64,000 bases of DNA from Botryococcus braunii (lineage: Eukaryota; Chlorophyta; Trebouxiophyceae). Location: the NCBI GenBank assembly GCA_002005505.1, contig KV908500.1, positions 260,290-324,289 of the forward strand. The letters are read 5' to 3'. The notes under the pieces were generated by a model. That model was not told the DNA's origin. It did no database searches and was given only the letters and a program-made list of their open reading frames with translations. Both the position numbers and the translations under genes were made by a program. Positions 42,917-53,962 of this stretch are shown here, piece after piece (the first letter of the stretch is position 1; every line of letters starts with the position of its first letter).

Positions 42917-45379
42917 TTAAGTGTATCTTCTCAAACCTAGTGAATCACGATGACCAACAAACACGGGCTTGGCAAGTGGCTTGGTCATAATGTCAGCCAC
43001 ATTGCGTGCAGATTCCACATAGAGGATATCTACCTGCCCAAGTGCCATAGCTTCCCTAGCGTAGTGGAAGCTTACTGCAACGTGCTTTGTGAATTTGGAA
43101 TACAGGGGGTTCCGTAAATTAGAAATGCATCCTTGGTTGTCACAGAAAATTTTGACCCTCCAAGGTGCAGCCCCTATCTCTTCCAAGAAGCCCCTTAGCC
43201 AGTTGGCTTCCTTCACAATATGGCCAGCTGCCATAAACTCAGCTTGCACAGTTGAGGTAGCAACTGAGCTCTGCTTCTTGCTTCCCCAAACCACGGCACT
43301 ACCATAGACTGATAGAACATAGCCAGTGGTGGAATACCTGTGGTCCAGGTCCCCAGCATAGTCGGCATCAACATAGCCTTCTAGCTCAGGGCCCTTTCCA
43401 CCCAGAGTAAGAGCTAACTCTCTGGTATCTCTCAAGTACTTCAGCACTCGAATGGCCTCATTCCAGTGTGAGGTAGTGGGTGTCATTCTATACCTTGACA
43501 ACACTCCAACAGCCTGAGAAATGTCAGGCCGGGTCGTATTGGCTATGTACAGTAACGATCCAATTAACTCGCAGTATCGATGACCAGGTGGCAGAGGGGT
43601 ACCAGCCCCATGTGACATACCATCTGAGGACTCGGGTCTGCTGCTAGCCACGAAGTCCTTGGACATGGGGGTATCAACCCCACGTCCATCATCAGCAACG
43701 CCAAACTTCTCCACAAGAGCATCAATCTTGGGAGTGCAACTCATGGAAATAGTGCCCTGAACTCTATTGCGTAGGACCTGACACCCCAGGAAATCATTCA
43801 CCTCTCCCAAATCATGGATGGTGAAGTCCTTCTTCAATAACTCTTTCCCCCACTCAATCTCTGCAACCACTCTGGCAACTATGAGAAGATCATCGACATA
43901 AACAAGAATAAACGACAGATTACCATCAGGGGCCCTCCTGATGTATACCCCAGCGTCGCTCTTGCACACACTATACCCCATCACGCTCAACTTGTCGCTC
44001 AAGGTCTTGTGCCAAGCCCGTGGGGCTTGCTTAAGACCGTAGAGTGCCTTCCTGAGCTTGCACACAACTCTCGTGTTGCCATTCTCAAATCCTGGTGGTT
44101 GGGTCACATAGACCTCTTCCTCCAACTCCCCATTGAGAAAAGCTGTCTTGATATCCACTTGGTGGATCTCAAGATTTTGTGTGGCAGCCACTGCCAGCAC
44201 AGCTCTCCTAGCACCATAGCTGCTGGTAGGTGCAAAAACCTCACCAACATCTATACCAGGAATCTGTCTGCAACCCTGGGCAACCAATCTTGCTTTAAAC
44301 CGAGTGACATTCCCATGTGCATCGTTTTTTGTAGAAAAAATCCAATGAACAGGGATAACTTTCTGCCCATGGGGTCTTTCCACATACTGCATAACCTCAT
44401 GGGTGTCTAAAGACTCCATCTCCTCTTGCATTGCCTGCTGCCAAAACTCCCACTGAGGTGAGCGCTGGGCTTCCCTCAAGTTTGAGGGCACGTGAACTTT
44501 TCCCAACGTGACAGAAGGTACACTCTGTACCTTATGCTGTGGTGCAGCAGGGCTGTCAGCCTTACTGATGCTGTTCCCTTCTCTCTCTCTCTCTCCCTGG
44601 TTGCCAGAATAAGGTACATTATGTACCTTATGCTGGGACTGGGCAGTACTGCCGGGATTATCTGATTCCTTCTCAAGTCTCTCTCTCTCTCCTTGACTAC
44701 TAGACTCATGTGCAGCACCCTTACATTCTCGCACCTTCCGCAATGCAGAGGGGAGCAGCAGCTCTCTCTCTCTCCTGGACTCACACTTGGGCACACTACC
44801 CAGACTTGCCTGAGCTGCGCCTACAATGTCAGCCTGCACACCATAAGCATGACTAGCCAGTGACTGGGATTGGGCACCAGCTTCCCCTACTGCTGGCATG
44901 TCTAACCCACTGCTCTCATCTCTTACATCTGCACCGAACATAGCCTCGACTGTCTCAACCTGCCCCTGCATATCAGGGAGACCAACCATGTTTGGCTCAC
45001 TCACAATTGCCTGACCTGGGTCAGGGGCATGCAATGGGATGTCAGAATGCTCTCTCCTAGCCACGCGTTGTACATAACGCTGCTCCCTTGTAAGGGTGGT
45101 CCCTGGAGGAAGGGGAATTTGTGACTTCCCCTGCATTCGCAACCCCTCTTGTACCTTCTGCATTTTTTCTACCTGGGATTGAGTTTCTACACCCCCCCTG
45201 GCCAGATTCTGCATATGCTCAAGCACCGACCACGAGTGCTGAGATGGTTCTGGGGTCCCAACAGTAGAATCCAGGCTGGTGGGGTTTCCTTGGTCATGTG
45301 CTGCTGTGGTCCCGTCTCCAGACTGATCCCCAGCACAAAGTCCAGAGGTCCCAGGAGCCCCAGTGGAAAGCGTCTCCAC
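42917..45379 (-). CDS. Copia pol, RT and RNase H part (copy A)
   Basis: 820 codons. RT begins near residue 330: H-W-I-F-S-T-K, R-F-K-A-R-L-V-A-Q-G, V-D-I-K-T-A-F-L-N-G-E-L, and the catalytic Y-V-D-D-L near 493. RNase H includes G-Y-V-D-A-D-Y-A-G-D, S-T-T-G-Y-V-L and the Q-A-E-F-M-A segment. It ends shortly before the polypurine GGCAAGGGGAAG at the LTR. It is out of frame with the integrase part upstream because a G-run near 45464 is one base shorter than in copy B. Confidence 0.93.
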   Translation of the reverse strand: METLSTGAPGTSGLCAGDQSGDGTTAAHDQGNPTSLDSTVGTPEPSQHSWSVLEHMQNLARGGVETQSQVEKMQKVQEGLRMQGKSQIPLPPGTTLTREQRYVQRVARREHSDIPLHAPDPGQAIVSEPNMVGLPDMQGQVETVEAMFGADVRDESSGLDMPAVGEAGAQSQSLASHAYGVQADIVGAAQASLGSVPKCESRRERELLLPSALRKVRECKGAAHESSSQGERERLEKESDNPGSTAQSQHKVHNVPYSGNQGEREREGNSISKADSPAAPQHKVQSVPSVTLGKVHVPSNLREAQRSPQWEFWQQAMQEEMESLDTHEVMQYVERPHGQKVIPVHWIFSTKNDAHGNVTRFKARLVAQGCRQIPGIDVGEVFAPTSSYGARRAVLAVAATQNLEIHQVDIKTAFLNGELEEEVYVTQPPGFENGNTRVVCKLRKALYGLKQAPRAWHKTLSDKLSVMGYSVCKSDAGVYIRRAPDGNLSFILVYVDDLLIVARVVAEIEWGKELLKKDFTIHDLGEVNDFLGCQVLRNRVQGTISMSCTPKIDALVEKFGVADDGRGVDTPMSKDFVASSRPESSDGMSHGAGTPLPPGHRYCELIGSLLYIANTTRPDISQAVGVLSRYRMTPTTSHWNEAIRVLKYLRDTRELALTLGGKGPELEGYVDADYAGDLDHRYSTTGYVLSVYGSAVVWGSKKQSSVATSTVQAEFMAAGHIVKEANWLRGFLEEIGAAPWRVKIFCDNQGCISNLRNPLYSKFTKHVAVSFHYAREAMALGQVDILYVESARNVADIMTKPLAKPVFVGHRDSLGLRRYT

Positions 45380-47331
45380 TCCATGGTCATCCTCCTCATC
45401 CCAGAACGTGGGTGGAGCAGCAGAGGGAATTGCTTGAGGCGTTGCCAGATTCTCACTGCCAAGGGGGGTGATATCCTAGAATCATAGACAGACCCAGGCT
45501 GGACCTTTGATAGACCCACTCTCTCAGCCCCCCTCAAGTGCTCGATAAAGCTGACGTCCCTACTCTCCTTCCACACTCCATTCCCCACGTACACACGATA
45601 CGCTTTAGACTGGGGACAATAACCAGTAAACATCCCAGGGATGGTCTTGGGCCCAAAAACAGACCTTTGGCCACTGGGAATGTGCACATGGGCTACACAG
45701 CCAAACGTGCGCAGCACAGACACATCAGGTTTGACACCAAAGAATAATTCCATGGGGGTCAGGGACCTGCCTGAAGTAGGACCCACATTGTAGAGGAGGG
45801 TAGCTGTCTCAAGCGCCTCCTTCCAAAGGGAGGGGTCTGCTGCAGCATGGACCAACAGAGTCCTTGTTCGCTCCTTCAGGGTCCTATTCATCCTCTCCGC
45901 CACCCCATTCTGCTGAGGCGTGTAGGGCGCTGAGGACTCCATCTTAGTGCCCTGCTGAGCACAAAACTCTTTGAATTGCTGGTTCAGGAACTCTGAACCC
46001 CTGTCAGTCCTCACACACTTCACAACCGTGCCTCGTTGGGTCTGCCAAAAACGGAGCAGGTCTATCACAGCCTTTGGGATGCAATCCTTTGACTTCACAG
46101 GCAGGGAGGCAACTTGGTGTGAACTTTCATCCACTACAGTGACCCAATATCGTTCACCTGTGATGGCAGGAGGTGATATGGGACCCACAGTATCCACATG
46201 GACTCTATCGAGTGGGTGATGTGCAGGCCTGGAAGATACAGGGAAAGGAGGTCTGGAGTGTTTCCCTTGTATACACGATTCACAGTGCTTGGGGCACTCA
46301 GAGCAGGGAGCAAGGGAGATATTGATTCCTGTAACCAGATCTTCCTTGGAGAACCTCTGCATGCTGCTGGCACCAGGATGACCTAACCTAGCATGCCACA
46401 GAGATCTCTCGCTACACACGTGTCCTTTCCTAAGATGAGACGCCTCAGCCATGTGATCAATATGTCTGCAGCCAACTTGCTGCCCTCTGACAGGACTAAC
46501 AAACTCCAAAAAAAACAGACCTCGTGCGCGGGTGATATCTCCACACCACCCTTCAGGTCCCTTCATGGCTGTGTAACCACCTGCAGTGTCAGTCAGGAAA
46601 GATGCTCCATCCTGAATTGCACCAGTGACTGAAATGAGGTTGGTATGCGCAGAAGGAACACACTGCACATTGTGCAGCCAGAATACTTCGTGCCTTGCAT
46701 TCACAAGGCATACAGACCCAGATGCAATGATTCCTCCCTTGGCGTCTGAGGTTGCCAAGTGCAGAGGAAGAGGCTGTCTATGCATAACTGGATTATGGAG
46801 CAATGAGAGATCATTGACTATATGCACAGAGGCACCACTATCTATTAACCAAGATGTGCTGCTAGCTCCATGCGAAGTTGGGGCAAGCACATTGAGAGAG
46901 ATAAACATCGCCTCACCAGAAGGAGGGGGTGGAGGTGGTAAATGCCACCCCGGAAACGTGTGTTGACTTGTTGGATAGTTATATGCTGAAGGAGGTCCAG
47001 GGCTGGAAGCGGATGAAGGCGGGCCACCCCGGCCAGATCCATGGTCCCACCAGGCTTGAGGAGACGACTGTGGGCCTCCCTGGCCCCAGTAAGCTGCAGG
47101 CCCAACGCTTGCCGCTTGCATGTTTTGATGCAGAGCCTGCAGCTGCCTGAGCGGTCCGCAGTCAGTCATGAAGTGGCCCTTTGCCTTGCAGAAGTGGCAT
47201 GTAAGCTCCTCTCTGGGCCTTCTTGCCCTGCCAGGTCCACGCCCCCTGCCACCAAAAGTAGTTGCAGAGGGGCCAGCGGGAGGCTGTTCGTTTGCTGGTA
47301 GTGCTGCTCCAACTCCCGGTACTGCTCCCAC
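45187..47331 (-). CDS. Copia pol, zinc knuckle, protease and integrase part (copy A)
   Basis: 714 codons. Zinc knuckle C-H-F-C-K-A-K-G-H-F-M-T-D-C near residue 46; protease S-W-L-I-D-S-G-A-S near 165. GAG-pre-integrase has L-W-H-A-R-L-G-H-P with C-x2-C sites. The integrase core has D-T-V-G-P, T-D-R-G-S-E-F and P-Q-Q-N-G-V-A-E-R-M-N-R. The final ~95 residues after the shift near 45464 are read out of frame. One-base C-run and single-base losses near 47375 and 47519 separate it from gag. Confidence 0.92.
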   Translation of the reverse strand: MGAVPGVGAALPANEQPPAGPSATTFGGRGRGPGRARRPREELTCHFCKAKGHFMTDCGPLRQLQALHQNMQAASVGPAAYWGQGGPQSSPQAWWDHGSGRGGPPSSASSPGPPSAYNYPTSQHTFPGWHLPPPPPPSGEAMFISLNVLAPTSHGASSTSWLIDSGASVHIVNDLSLLHNPVMHRQPLPLHLATSDAKGGIIASGSVCLVNARHEVFWLHNVQCVPSAHTNLISVTGAIQDGASFLTDTAGGYTAMKGPEGWCGDITRARGLFFLEFVSPVRGQQVGCRHIDHMAEASHLRKGHVCSERSLWHARLGHPGASSMQRFSKEDLVTGINISLAPCSECPKHCESCIQGKHSRPPFPVSSRPAHHPLDRVHVDTVGPISPPAITGERYWVTVVDESSHQVASLPVKSKDCIPKAVIDLLRFWQTQRGTVVKCVRTDRGSEFLNQQFKEFCAQQGTKMESSAPYTPQQNGVAERMNRTLKERTRTLLVHAAADPSLWKEALETATLLYNVGPTSGRSLTPMELFFGVKPDVSVLRTFGCVAHVHIPSGQRSVFGPKTIPGMFTGYCPQSKAYRVYVGNGVWKESRDVSFIEHLRGAERVGLSKVQPGSVYDSRISPPLAVRIWQRLKQFPLLLHPRSGMRRMTMEWRRFPLGLLGPLDFVLGISLETGPQQHMTKETPPAWILLLGPQNHLSTRGRCLSICRIWPGGV

Positions 47332-47476
47332 TCCTGGTGCAGCTCCAGCGCTTGATGACGCTCCAGCTACCCCCCAGAGGGACCAGCCACTGCTGCAGCT
47401 GCCATGGCCTGAGGTGTTCCCTCTGCAGGTGGGTCCTTGTACCCACGGCTGGCTGCGGCGCGCAGGATTCTTTGAA

Positions 47477-48127
47477 TCAGCTCCAATGGCGGCTTGTCGG
47501 TTGCCATAACCTCCAGGGCTCGAGCCTCAGCACAGGAGGGAGGCCCTTCACCATCAGCTCCCCAACATTGTGGTCCAAGAGGATGAACGCGTTGTTTCTG
47601 AGACTTGTAGCCAGATCCATCATTCTGTAGAGGTAGACCTTGAGTGTCTCCCCTGTCTTGATGCCCTGCTCCATTTCCTTGTACCACTCAAGGTTGATGT
47701 CTTGGTTGCTCCCTCCAGTGTGACTGTTCTTCACCCACGCGATGAAGTCGAACGCTGCTTTGTGGCATGAGATCTGAGAATGCCAGATGACTGGAACTGA
47801 CTGGATCAGCCACTGCTTGATGGCTGAGTTCTCCACCGACCCTGGCATTGGCCTCTCCAAAGCCGCTCTGACCCCCTTGGTGTTTGCGCACGCCTCCAAA
47901 TTTTCATACCAAAATTCAAAATTGCGCCCTCCATCATCAAGCATGACAGTCATCTTTGGATTAGAGGTATTGGGGATGTAGGCTGCCTTGTCAATCTCCA
48001 CCTTTGGTTCTGCAGTGGCTGATTGTGTCCCGGTCATAGACTGCCCTGGAGTGGCCCCACTGACTTCTCCAGGTTGAGACATTGCTGTTTCACTGCTACT
48101 TTCCTTTTCTTTGCCCCTTTTTGTCAT
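47477..48127 (-). CDS. Copia gag (copy A)
   Basis: Starts M-T-K-R-G-K-E-K-E-S-S; contains F-E-F-W-Y-E-N-L-E-A, W-L-I-Q-S-V-P and an L-K-V-Y-L-Y-R-M segment typical of copia gag polyproteins. The last residues are out of frame after the single-base loss near 47519. In copy B the same region reads through into pol. Confidence 0.88.
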   Translation of the reverse strand: MTKRGKEKESSSETAMSQPGEVSGATPGQSMTGTQSATAEPKVEIDKAAYIPNTSNPKMTVMLDDGGRNFEFWYENLEACANTKGVRAALERPMPGSVENSAIKQWLIQSVPVIWHSQISCHKAAFDFIAWVKNSHTGGSNQDINLEWYKEMEQGIKTGETLKVYLYRMMDLATSLRNNAFILLDHNVGELMVKGLPPVLRLEPWRLWQPTSRHWS

Positions 48128-48500
48128 ACTATTGTCACTTCACCAGCCAAACTTACTCATAAACTTCTGGAATGCAGCAATACCCTACAATTCCCTCCAT
48201 GTCATGGAAATTTACCAGCCAGTCTTGCACAGTAGTAGCAGATATGTTCCCCTCAGAAGTTTGCGCCGGAGTCCGGCCCGACTCACTCAGTGCTTCTAGA
48301 CAACGTCTATGAATGATAAAGCACAGCTAAAACTTCAATTATGAATTTCCCAGAAAGGTAAACTGTGAGTAAGATAATGGTCCTGGTACACTCGAGTTCC
48401 CTTGCGCCGCTGCGCCATGCTCGAGCTCCTTTGTTGACGCTTACGTCTGACCCATCCGTAGACGACCTTCACTCCTGCTTTTACTTGGCTCAGCTGGAAG

Positions 48501-48517
48501 GGCGTGGGCCCATAACC
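48501..48517 (-). promoter_or_regulatory. Copia primer-binding site (copy A)
   Basis: GGCGTGGGCCCATAACC lies directly next to LTR2. Its last 14 bases equal the anticodon arm of plant initiator tRNA-Met as recalled, so priming would use an internally cut half-tRNA as in Drosophila copia. Confidence 0.75.
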
Positions 48518-48625
48518 TGTGAAAGGTTATGGGCAATCGGCTTTCCCTGTACAAAGCAGACAGGTCGTCAATAGACGAAGTTACTCCAGCTACAGTCCGT
48601 ACGACTGTCTGCTGAGTGCCACACA

Positions 48626-48722
<97 letters not shown>

Positions 48723-48999
48723 GTCTGCTGAGTGCCACACACAACTGTCGGACAAGACTAGCATCTGGTGATGCCCAGCATCTTTCACAACCAGTTGGTA
48801 TTCACTCCGGTGGGGCAGCCTTAAGAGTTCATCCGACAAACGTGTGATCTAGATAGGATTGTACCTTATGTTCGAAAACGTCCAGAATCTGCCGTGTCTC
48901 AAGGTACCTTATGTTCTCAATGGACCCATATCCTAATAGTGCACACATGAAGATCACTTAAAGCACAAGGCATTCAATAATAATGTTCAGAACTCAACA
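48518..48999 (-). repeat. Middle copia LTR (LTR2) with a 94-A run
   Basis: Same ends as LTR1 and LTR3. The 306 bp between the two internal CTGTCTGCTGAGTGCCACAC sites is replaced by 94 consecutive A (48627-48720). AACAT follows at 49000-49004. Confidence 0.9.
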
Positions 49000-49326
49000 A
49001 ACATCGACGCAACCTCTACTGCACGGTAGAGCCAGATCTACACCATATGCACGCAAATACATTTCACACTGCATAATCCAAGGATCCAATTTTGTTGCAT
49101 CCCCTTCGAAACAGGCGGAATCCGGAAACTTCAAAGAGGGCTTCCTGAACCACTCGGAAGAACAGCTGGTGCCACAGTAGCCGTTGGCGTAGGCTGCACT
49201 GCGACGACTGGAGCAGGTTGCGCTAAAGCTCGTTGAATAATTTCCGCAAATCCATCTAGGAGAGTCTGAGTCGTGGCATCAGGTGGAGCAGTCGATGGAA
49301 CACTAGATCCTGCTACAGCAGACATG
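49000..49326 (-). repeat. Stray second copy of gypsy gag sequence
   Basis: Matches 53419-53744 except for several one-base insertions and deletions (near 49020, 49110, 49120, 49143). It ends abruptly at the gag segment ..CTACAGCAGAC, joined through ATG to copia interior. Confidence 0.9.
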
Positions 49327-52300
49327 GACTTCCCCTGCATTCGCAACCCCTCTTGTACCTTCTGCATTTTTTCTACCTGGGATTGAGTTTCTACACCCCC
49401 CCTGGCCAGATTCTGCATATGCTCAAGCACCGACCACGAGTGCTGAGATGGTTCTGGGGTCCCAACAGTAGAATCCAGGCTGGTGGGGTTTCCTTGGTCA
49501 TGTGCTGCTGTGGTCCCGTCTCCAGACTGATCCCCAGCACAAAGTCCAGAGGTCCCAGGAGCCCCAGTGGAAAGCGTCTCCACTCCATGGTCATCCTCCT
49601 CATCCCAGAACGTGGGTGGAGCAGCAGAGGGAATTGCTTGAGGCGTTGCCAGATTCTCACTGCCAAGGGGGGGTGATATCCTAGAATCATAGACAGACCC
49701 AGGCTGGACCTTTGATAGACCCACTCTCTCAGCCCCCCTCAAGTGCTCGATAAAGCTGACGTCCCTACTCTCCTTCCACACTCCATTCCCCACGTACACA
49801 CGATACGCTTTAGACTGGGGACAATAACCAGTAAACATCCCAGGGATGGTCTTGGGCCCAAAAACAGACCTTTGGCCACTGGGAATGTGCACATGGGCTA
49901 CACAGCCAAACGTGCGCAGCACAGACACATCAGGTTTGACACCAAAGAATAATTCCATGGGGGTCAGGGACCTGCCTGAAGTAGGACCCACATTGTAGAG
50001 GAGGGTAGCTGTCTCAAGCGCCTCCTTCCAAAGGGAGGGGTCTGCTGCAGCATGGACCAACAGAGTCCTTGTTCGCTCCTTCAGGGTCCTATTCATCCTC
50101 TCCGCCACCCCATTCTGCTGAGGCGTGTAGGGCGCTGAGGACTCCATCTTAGTGCCCTGCTGAGCACAAAACTCTTTGAATTGCTGGTTCAGGAACTCTG
50201 AACCCCTGTCAGTCCTCACACACTTCACAACCGTGCCTCGTTGGGTCTGCCAAAAACGGAGCAGGTCTATCACAGCCTTTGGGATGCAATCCTTTGACTT
50301 CACAGGCAGGGAGGCAACTTGGTGTGAACTTTCATCCACTACAGTGACCCAATATCGTTCACCTGTGATGGCAGGAGGTGATATGGGACCCACAGTATCC
50401 ACATGGACTCTATCGAGTGGGTGATGTGCAGGCCTGGAAGATACAGGGAAAGGAGGTCTGGAGTGTTTCCCTTGTATACACGATTCACAGTGCTTGGGGC
50501 ACTCAGAGCAGGGAGCAAGGGAGATATTGATTCCTGTAACCAGATCTTCCTTGGAGAACCTCTGCATGCTGCTGGCACCAGGATGACCTAACCTAGCATG
50601 CCACAGAGATCTCTCGCTACACACGTGTCCTTTCCTAAGATGAGACGCCTCAGCCATGTGATCAATATGTCTGCAGCCAACTTGCTGCCCTCTGACAGGA
50701 CTAACAAACTCCAAAAAAAACAGACCTCGTGCGCGGGTGATATCTCCACACCACCCTTCAGGTCCCTTCATGGCTGTGTAACCACCTGCAGTGTCAGTCA
50801 GGAAAGATGCTCCATCCTGAATTGCACCAGTGACTGAAATGAGGTTGGTATGCGCAGAAGGAACACACTGCACATTGTGCAGCCAGAATACTTCGTGCCT
50901 TGCATTCACAAGGCATACAGACCCAGATGCAATGATTCCTCCCTTGGCGTCTGAGGTTGCCAAGTGCAGAGGAAGAGGCTGTCTATGCATAACTGGATTA
51001 TGGAGCAATGAGAGATCATTGACTATATGCACAGAGGCACCACTATCTATTAACCAAGATGTGCTGCTAGCTCCATGCGAAGTTGGGGCAAGCACATTGA
51101 GAGAGATAAACATCGCCTCACCAGAAGGAGGGGGTGGAGGTGGTAAATGCCACCCCGGAAACGTGTGTTGACTTGTTGGATAGTTATATGCTGAAGGAGG
51201 TCCAGGGCTGGAAGCGGATGAAGGCGGGCCACCCCGGCCAGATCCATGGTCCCACCAGGCTTGAGGAGACGACTGTGGGCCTCCCTGGCCCCAGTAAGCT
51301 GCAGGCCCAACGCTTGCCGCTTGCATGTTTTGATGCAGAGCCTGCAGCTGCCTGAGCGGTCCGCAGTCAGTCATGAAGTGGCCCTTTGCCTTGCAGAAGT
51401 GGCATGTAAGCTCCTCTCTGGGCCTTCTTGCCCTGCCAGGTCCACGCCCCCTGCCACCAAAAGTAGTTGCAGAGGGGCCAGCGGGAGGCTGTTCGTTTGC
51501 TGGTAGTGCTGCTCCAACTCCCGGTACTGCTCCCACTCCTGGTGCAGCTCCAGCGCTTGATGACGCTCCAGCTACCCCCCCAGAGGGACCAGCCACTGCT
51601 GCAGCTGCCATGGCCTGAGGTGTTCCCTCTGCAGGTGGGTCCTTGTACCCACGGCTGGCTGCGGCGCGCAGGATTCTTTGAATCAGCTCCAATGGCGGCT
51701 TGTCGGTTGCCATAACCTCCAGGGACTCGAGCCTCAGCACAGGAGGGAGGCCCTTCACCATCAGCTCCCCAACATTGTGGTCCAAGAGGATGAACGCGTT
51801 GTTTCTGAGACTTGTAGCCAGATCCATCATTCTGTAGAGGTAGACCTTGAGTGTCTCCCCTGTCTTGATGCCCTGCTCCATTTCCTTGTACCACTCAAGG
51901 TTGATGTCTTGGTTGCTCCCTCCAGTGTGACTGTTCTTCACCCACGCGATGAAGTCGAACGCTGCTTTGTGGCATGAGATCTGAGAATGCCAGATGACTG
52001 GAACTGACTGGATCAGCCACTGCTTGATGGCTGAGTTCTCCACCGACCCTGGCATTGGCCTCTCCAAAGCCGCTCTGACCCCCTTGGTGTTTGCGCACGC
52101 CTCCAAATTTTCATACCAAAATTCAAAATTGCGCCCTCCATCATCAAGCATGACAGTCATCTTTGGATTAGAGGTATTGGGGATGTAGGCTGCCTTGTCA
52201 ATCTCCACCTTTGGTTCTGCAGTGGCTGATTGTGTCCCGGTCATAGACTGCCCTGGAGTGGCCCCACTGACTTCTCCAGGTTGAGACATTGCTGTTTCAC

Positions 52301-52334
52301 TGCTACTTTCCTTTTCTTTGCCCCTTTTTGTCAT
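49327..52334 (-). CDS. Copia gag-pol, second copy (copy B), lacking RT
   Basis: One open frame from the gag ATG at 52334 through zinc knuckle, protease and integrase; it lacks RT and RNase H. It is continuous where copy A is broken. Relative to copy A it has one extra base in three places (G-run near 49672, C-run near 51580, A near 51724); I noticed no substitutions. The frame then runs into the reversed gypsy gag piece for about 70 codons before stopping at 49131, making a chimeric end that is unlikely to be functional. Confidence 0.88.
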
Positions 52335-52707
52335 ACTATTGTCACTTCACCAGCCAAACTTACTCATAAACTTCTGGAATGCAGCAATACCCTACAATTC
52401 CCTCCATGTCATGGAAATTTACCAGCCAGTCTTGCACAGTAGTAGCAGATATGTTCCCCTCAGAAGTTTGCGCCGGAGTCCGGCCCGACTCACTCAGTGC
52501 TTCTAGACAACGTCTATGAATGATAAAGCACAGCTAAAACTTCAATTATGAATTTCCCAGAAAGGTAAACTGTGAGTAAGATAATGGTCCTGGTACACTC
52601 GAGTTCCCTTGCGCCGCTGCGCCATGCTCGAGCTCCTTTGTTGACGCTTACGTCTGACCCATCCGTAGACGACCTTCACTCCTGCTTTTACTTGGCTCAG
52701 CTGGAAG

Positions 52708-52724
52708 GGCGTGGGCCCATAACC
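52708..52724 (-). promoter_or_regulatory. Copia primer-binding site (copy B)
   Basis: Same sequence as at 48501-48517, directly next to LTR3. Confidence 0.75.
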
Positions 52725-53418
52725 TGTGAAAGGTTATGGGCAATCGGCTTTCCCTGTACAAAGCAGACAGGTCGTCAATAGACGAAGTTACTCCAGCTAC
52801 AGTCCGTACGACTGTCTGCTGAGTGCCACACACAACTGTCGGACAAGACTAGCATCTGGTGATGCCCAGCATCTTTCACAACCAGTTCCGTTACATCATT
52901 ATCTTGTACACAAGCACCGATCAAGCAATCACTAGATAAGGCTCTAGACGGCTACGTTCAAGTACATGCCTATACTCCCTGAAGTCACTGTCCCTTATCT
53001 GTTTGAGTGACTACAGGGTACACTAAGCTTGTTCACTCTCACAATAGCAACAATGATACAACACACACTGCCGCACCGTACCTGTACAAAGCAGACAGGT
53101 CGTCAATAGACGAAGTTACTCCAGCTACAGTCCGTACGACTGTCTGCTGAGTGCCACACACAACTGTCGGACAAGACTAGCATCTGGTGATGCCCAGCAT
53201 CTTTCACAACCAGTTGGTATTCACTCCGGTGGGGCAGCCTTAAGAGTTCATCCGACAAACGTGTGATCTAGATAGGATTGTACCTTATGTTCGAAAACGT
53301 CCAGAATCTGCCGTGTCTCCAGGTACCTTATGTTCTCAATGGACCCATATCCTAATAGTGCACACATGAAGATCACTTAAAGCACAAGGCATTCAATAAT
53401 AATGTTCAGAACTCAACA
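52725..53418 (-). repeat. Copia 5' LTR (LTR3), 694 bp
   Basis: Full-length, with both internal direct repeats; followed by the AACAT duplication and then gypsy gag. Confidence 0.95.
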
Positions 53419-53423
53419 AACAT

Positions 53424-53912
53424 CGACGCAACCTCTACTGCACGGGTAGAGGCCAGATCTACACCATATGCACGCAAATACATTTCACACTGCATAATCC
53501 AAGGATCCAATTTTGTTGCATCCCCTTCGAACACAGGCGGATCCGGAAACTTCAAAGAGGGCTTCCCTGAACCACTCGGAAGAACAGCTGGTGCCACAGT
53601 AGCCGTTGGCGTAGGCTGCACTGCGACGACTGGAGCAGGTTGCGCTAAAGCTCGTTGAATAATTTCCGCAAATCCATCTAGGAGAGTCTGAGTCGTGGCA
53701 TCAGGTGGAGCAGTCGATGGAACACTAGATCCTGCTACAGCAGACTCCCCAGGAAGAGCACCGATTGCCACAAGATGCCTAATCATTAACGCTGGATCTA
53801 CTTCTGACAGATCTACATCCTCATCAATAGAGGGATCTACAGGGGGATCAAGGTCAACACGACTTGGGCTCTGTGCGCGGGCTCTAGACCCTGAACGAGG
53901 TCGCCGAGACAT
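53424..53912 (-). CDS. Gypsy gag, N-terminal part
   Basis: Starts M-S-R-R-P-R-S-G-S-R-A-R-A and runs to A-V-E-V-A-S-M-F. It includes an acidic stretch, a Pro/Ala-rich linker and the start of the gag domain (F-E-G-D-A-T-K-L-D-P-W-I). At the AACAT site it is continuous in frame with F-L-R-G-K-A-L-D-W-W at 42197, so gag was intact there before the copia insertion. Confidence 0.9.
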
Positions 53913-53962
53913 TGCGAAGCACTAAGAAAGAAACGCACCACGAACGAACGACAAGGAATCAG

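Larger units (their letters stand above)
42203..53418 (-). mobile_element. Ty1/copia element nested in gypsy gag, with internal duplication
   Basis: Bounded by LTRs (TGTGAAAGGTTATGGG ... CAGAACTCAACA) and the 5-bp duplication AACAT at 42198-42202 and 53419-53423. A simple element would be about 7.0 kb. This block is 11.2 kb because it also holds a middle LTR, a second AACAT, a 0.33-kb piece of gypsy gag and a second partial copia interior. The outer boundaries are sound; the middle is suspect. Confidence 0.9.

Noticed and set aside
42917..48127. Interpreting copy A as naturally inactivated by three frameshifts
   Set aside because: All three are single-base losses, two in homopolymers, and copy B is intact there; sequencing error is at least as likely, so I do not call mutations.
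48605..48742. 22-bp direct repeats flanking the A-run as a target-site duplication of a poly-A retroposon
   Set aside because: The same 22-mer occurs twice in intact LTRs (42290 and 42618) as part of their internal direct repeats, so it was there before; the A-run simply replaces the DNA between them.
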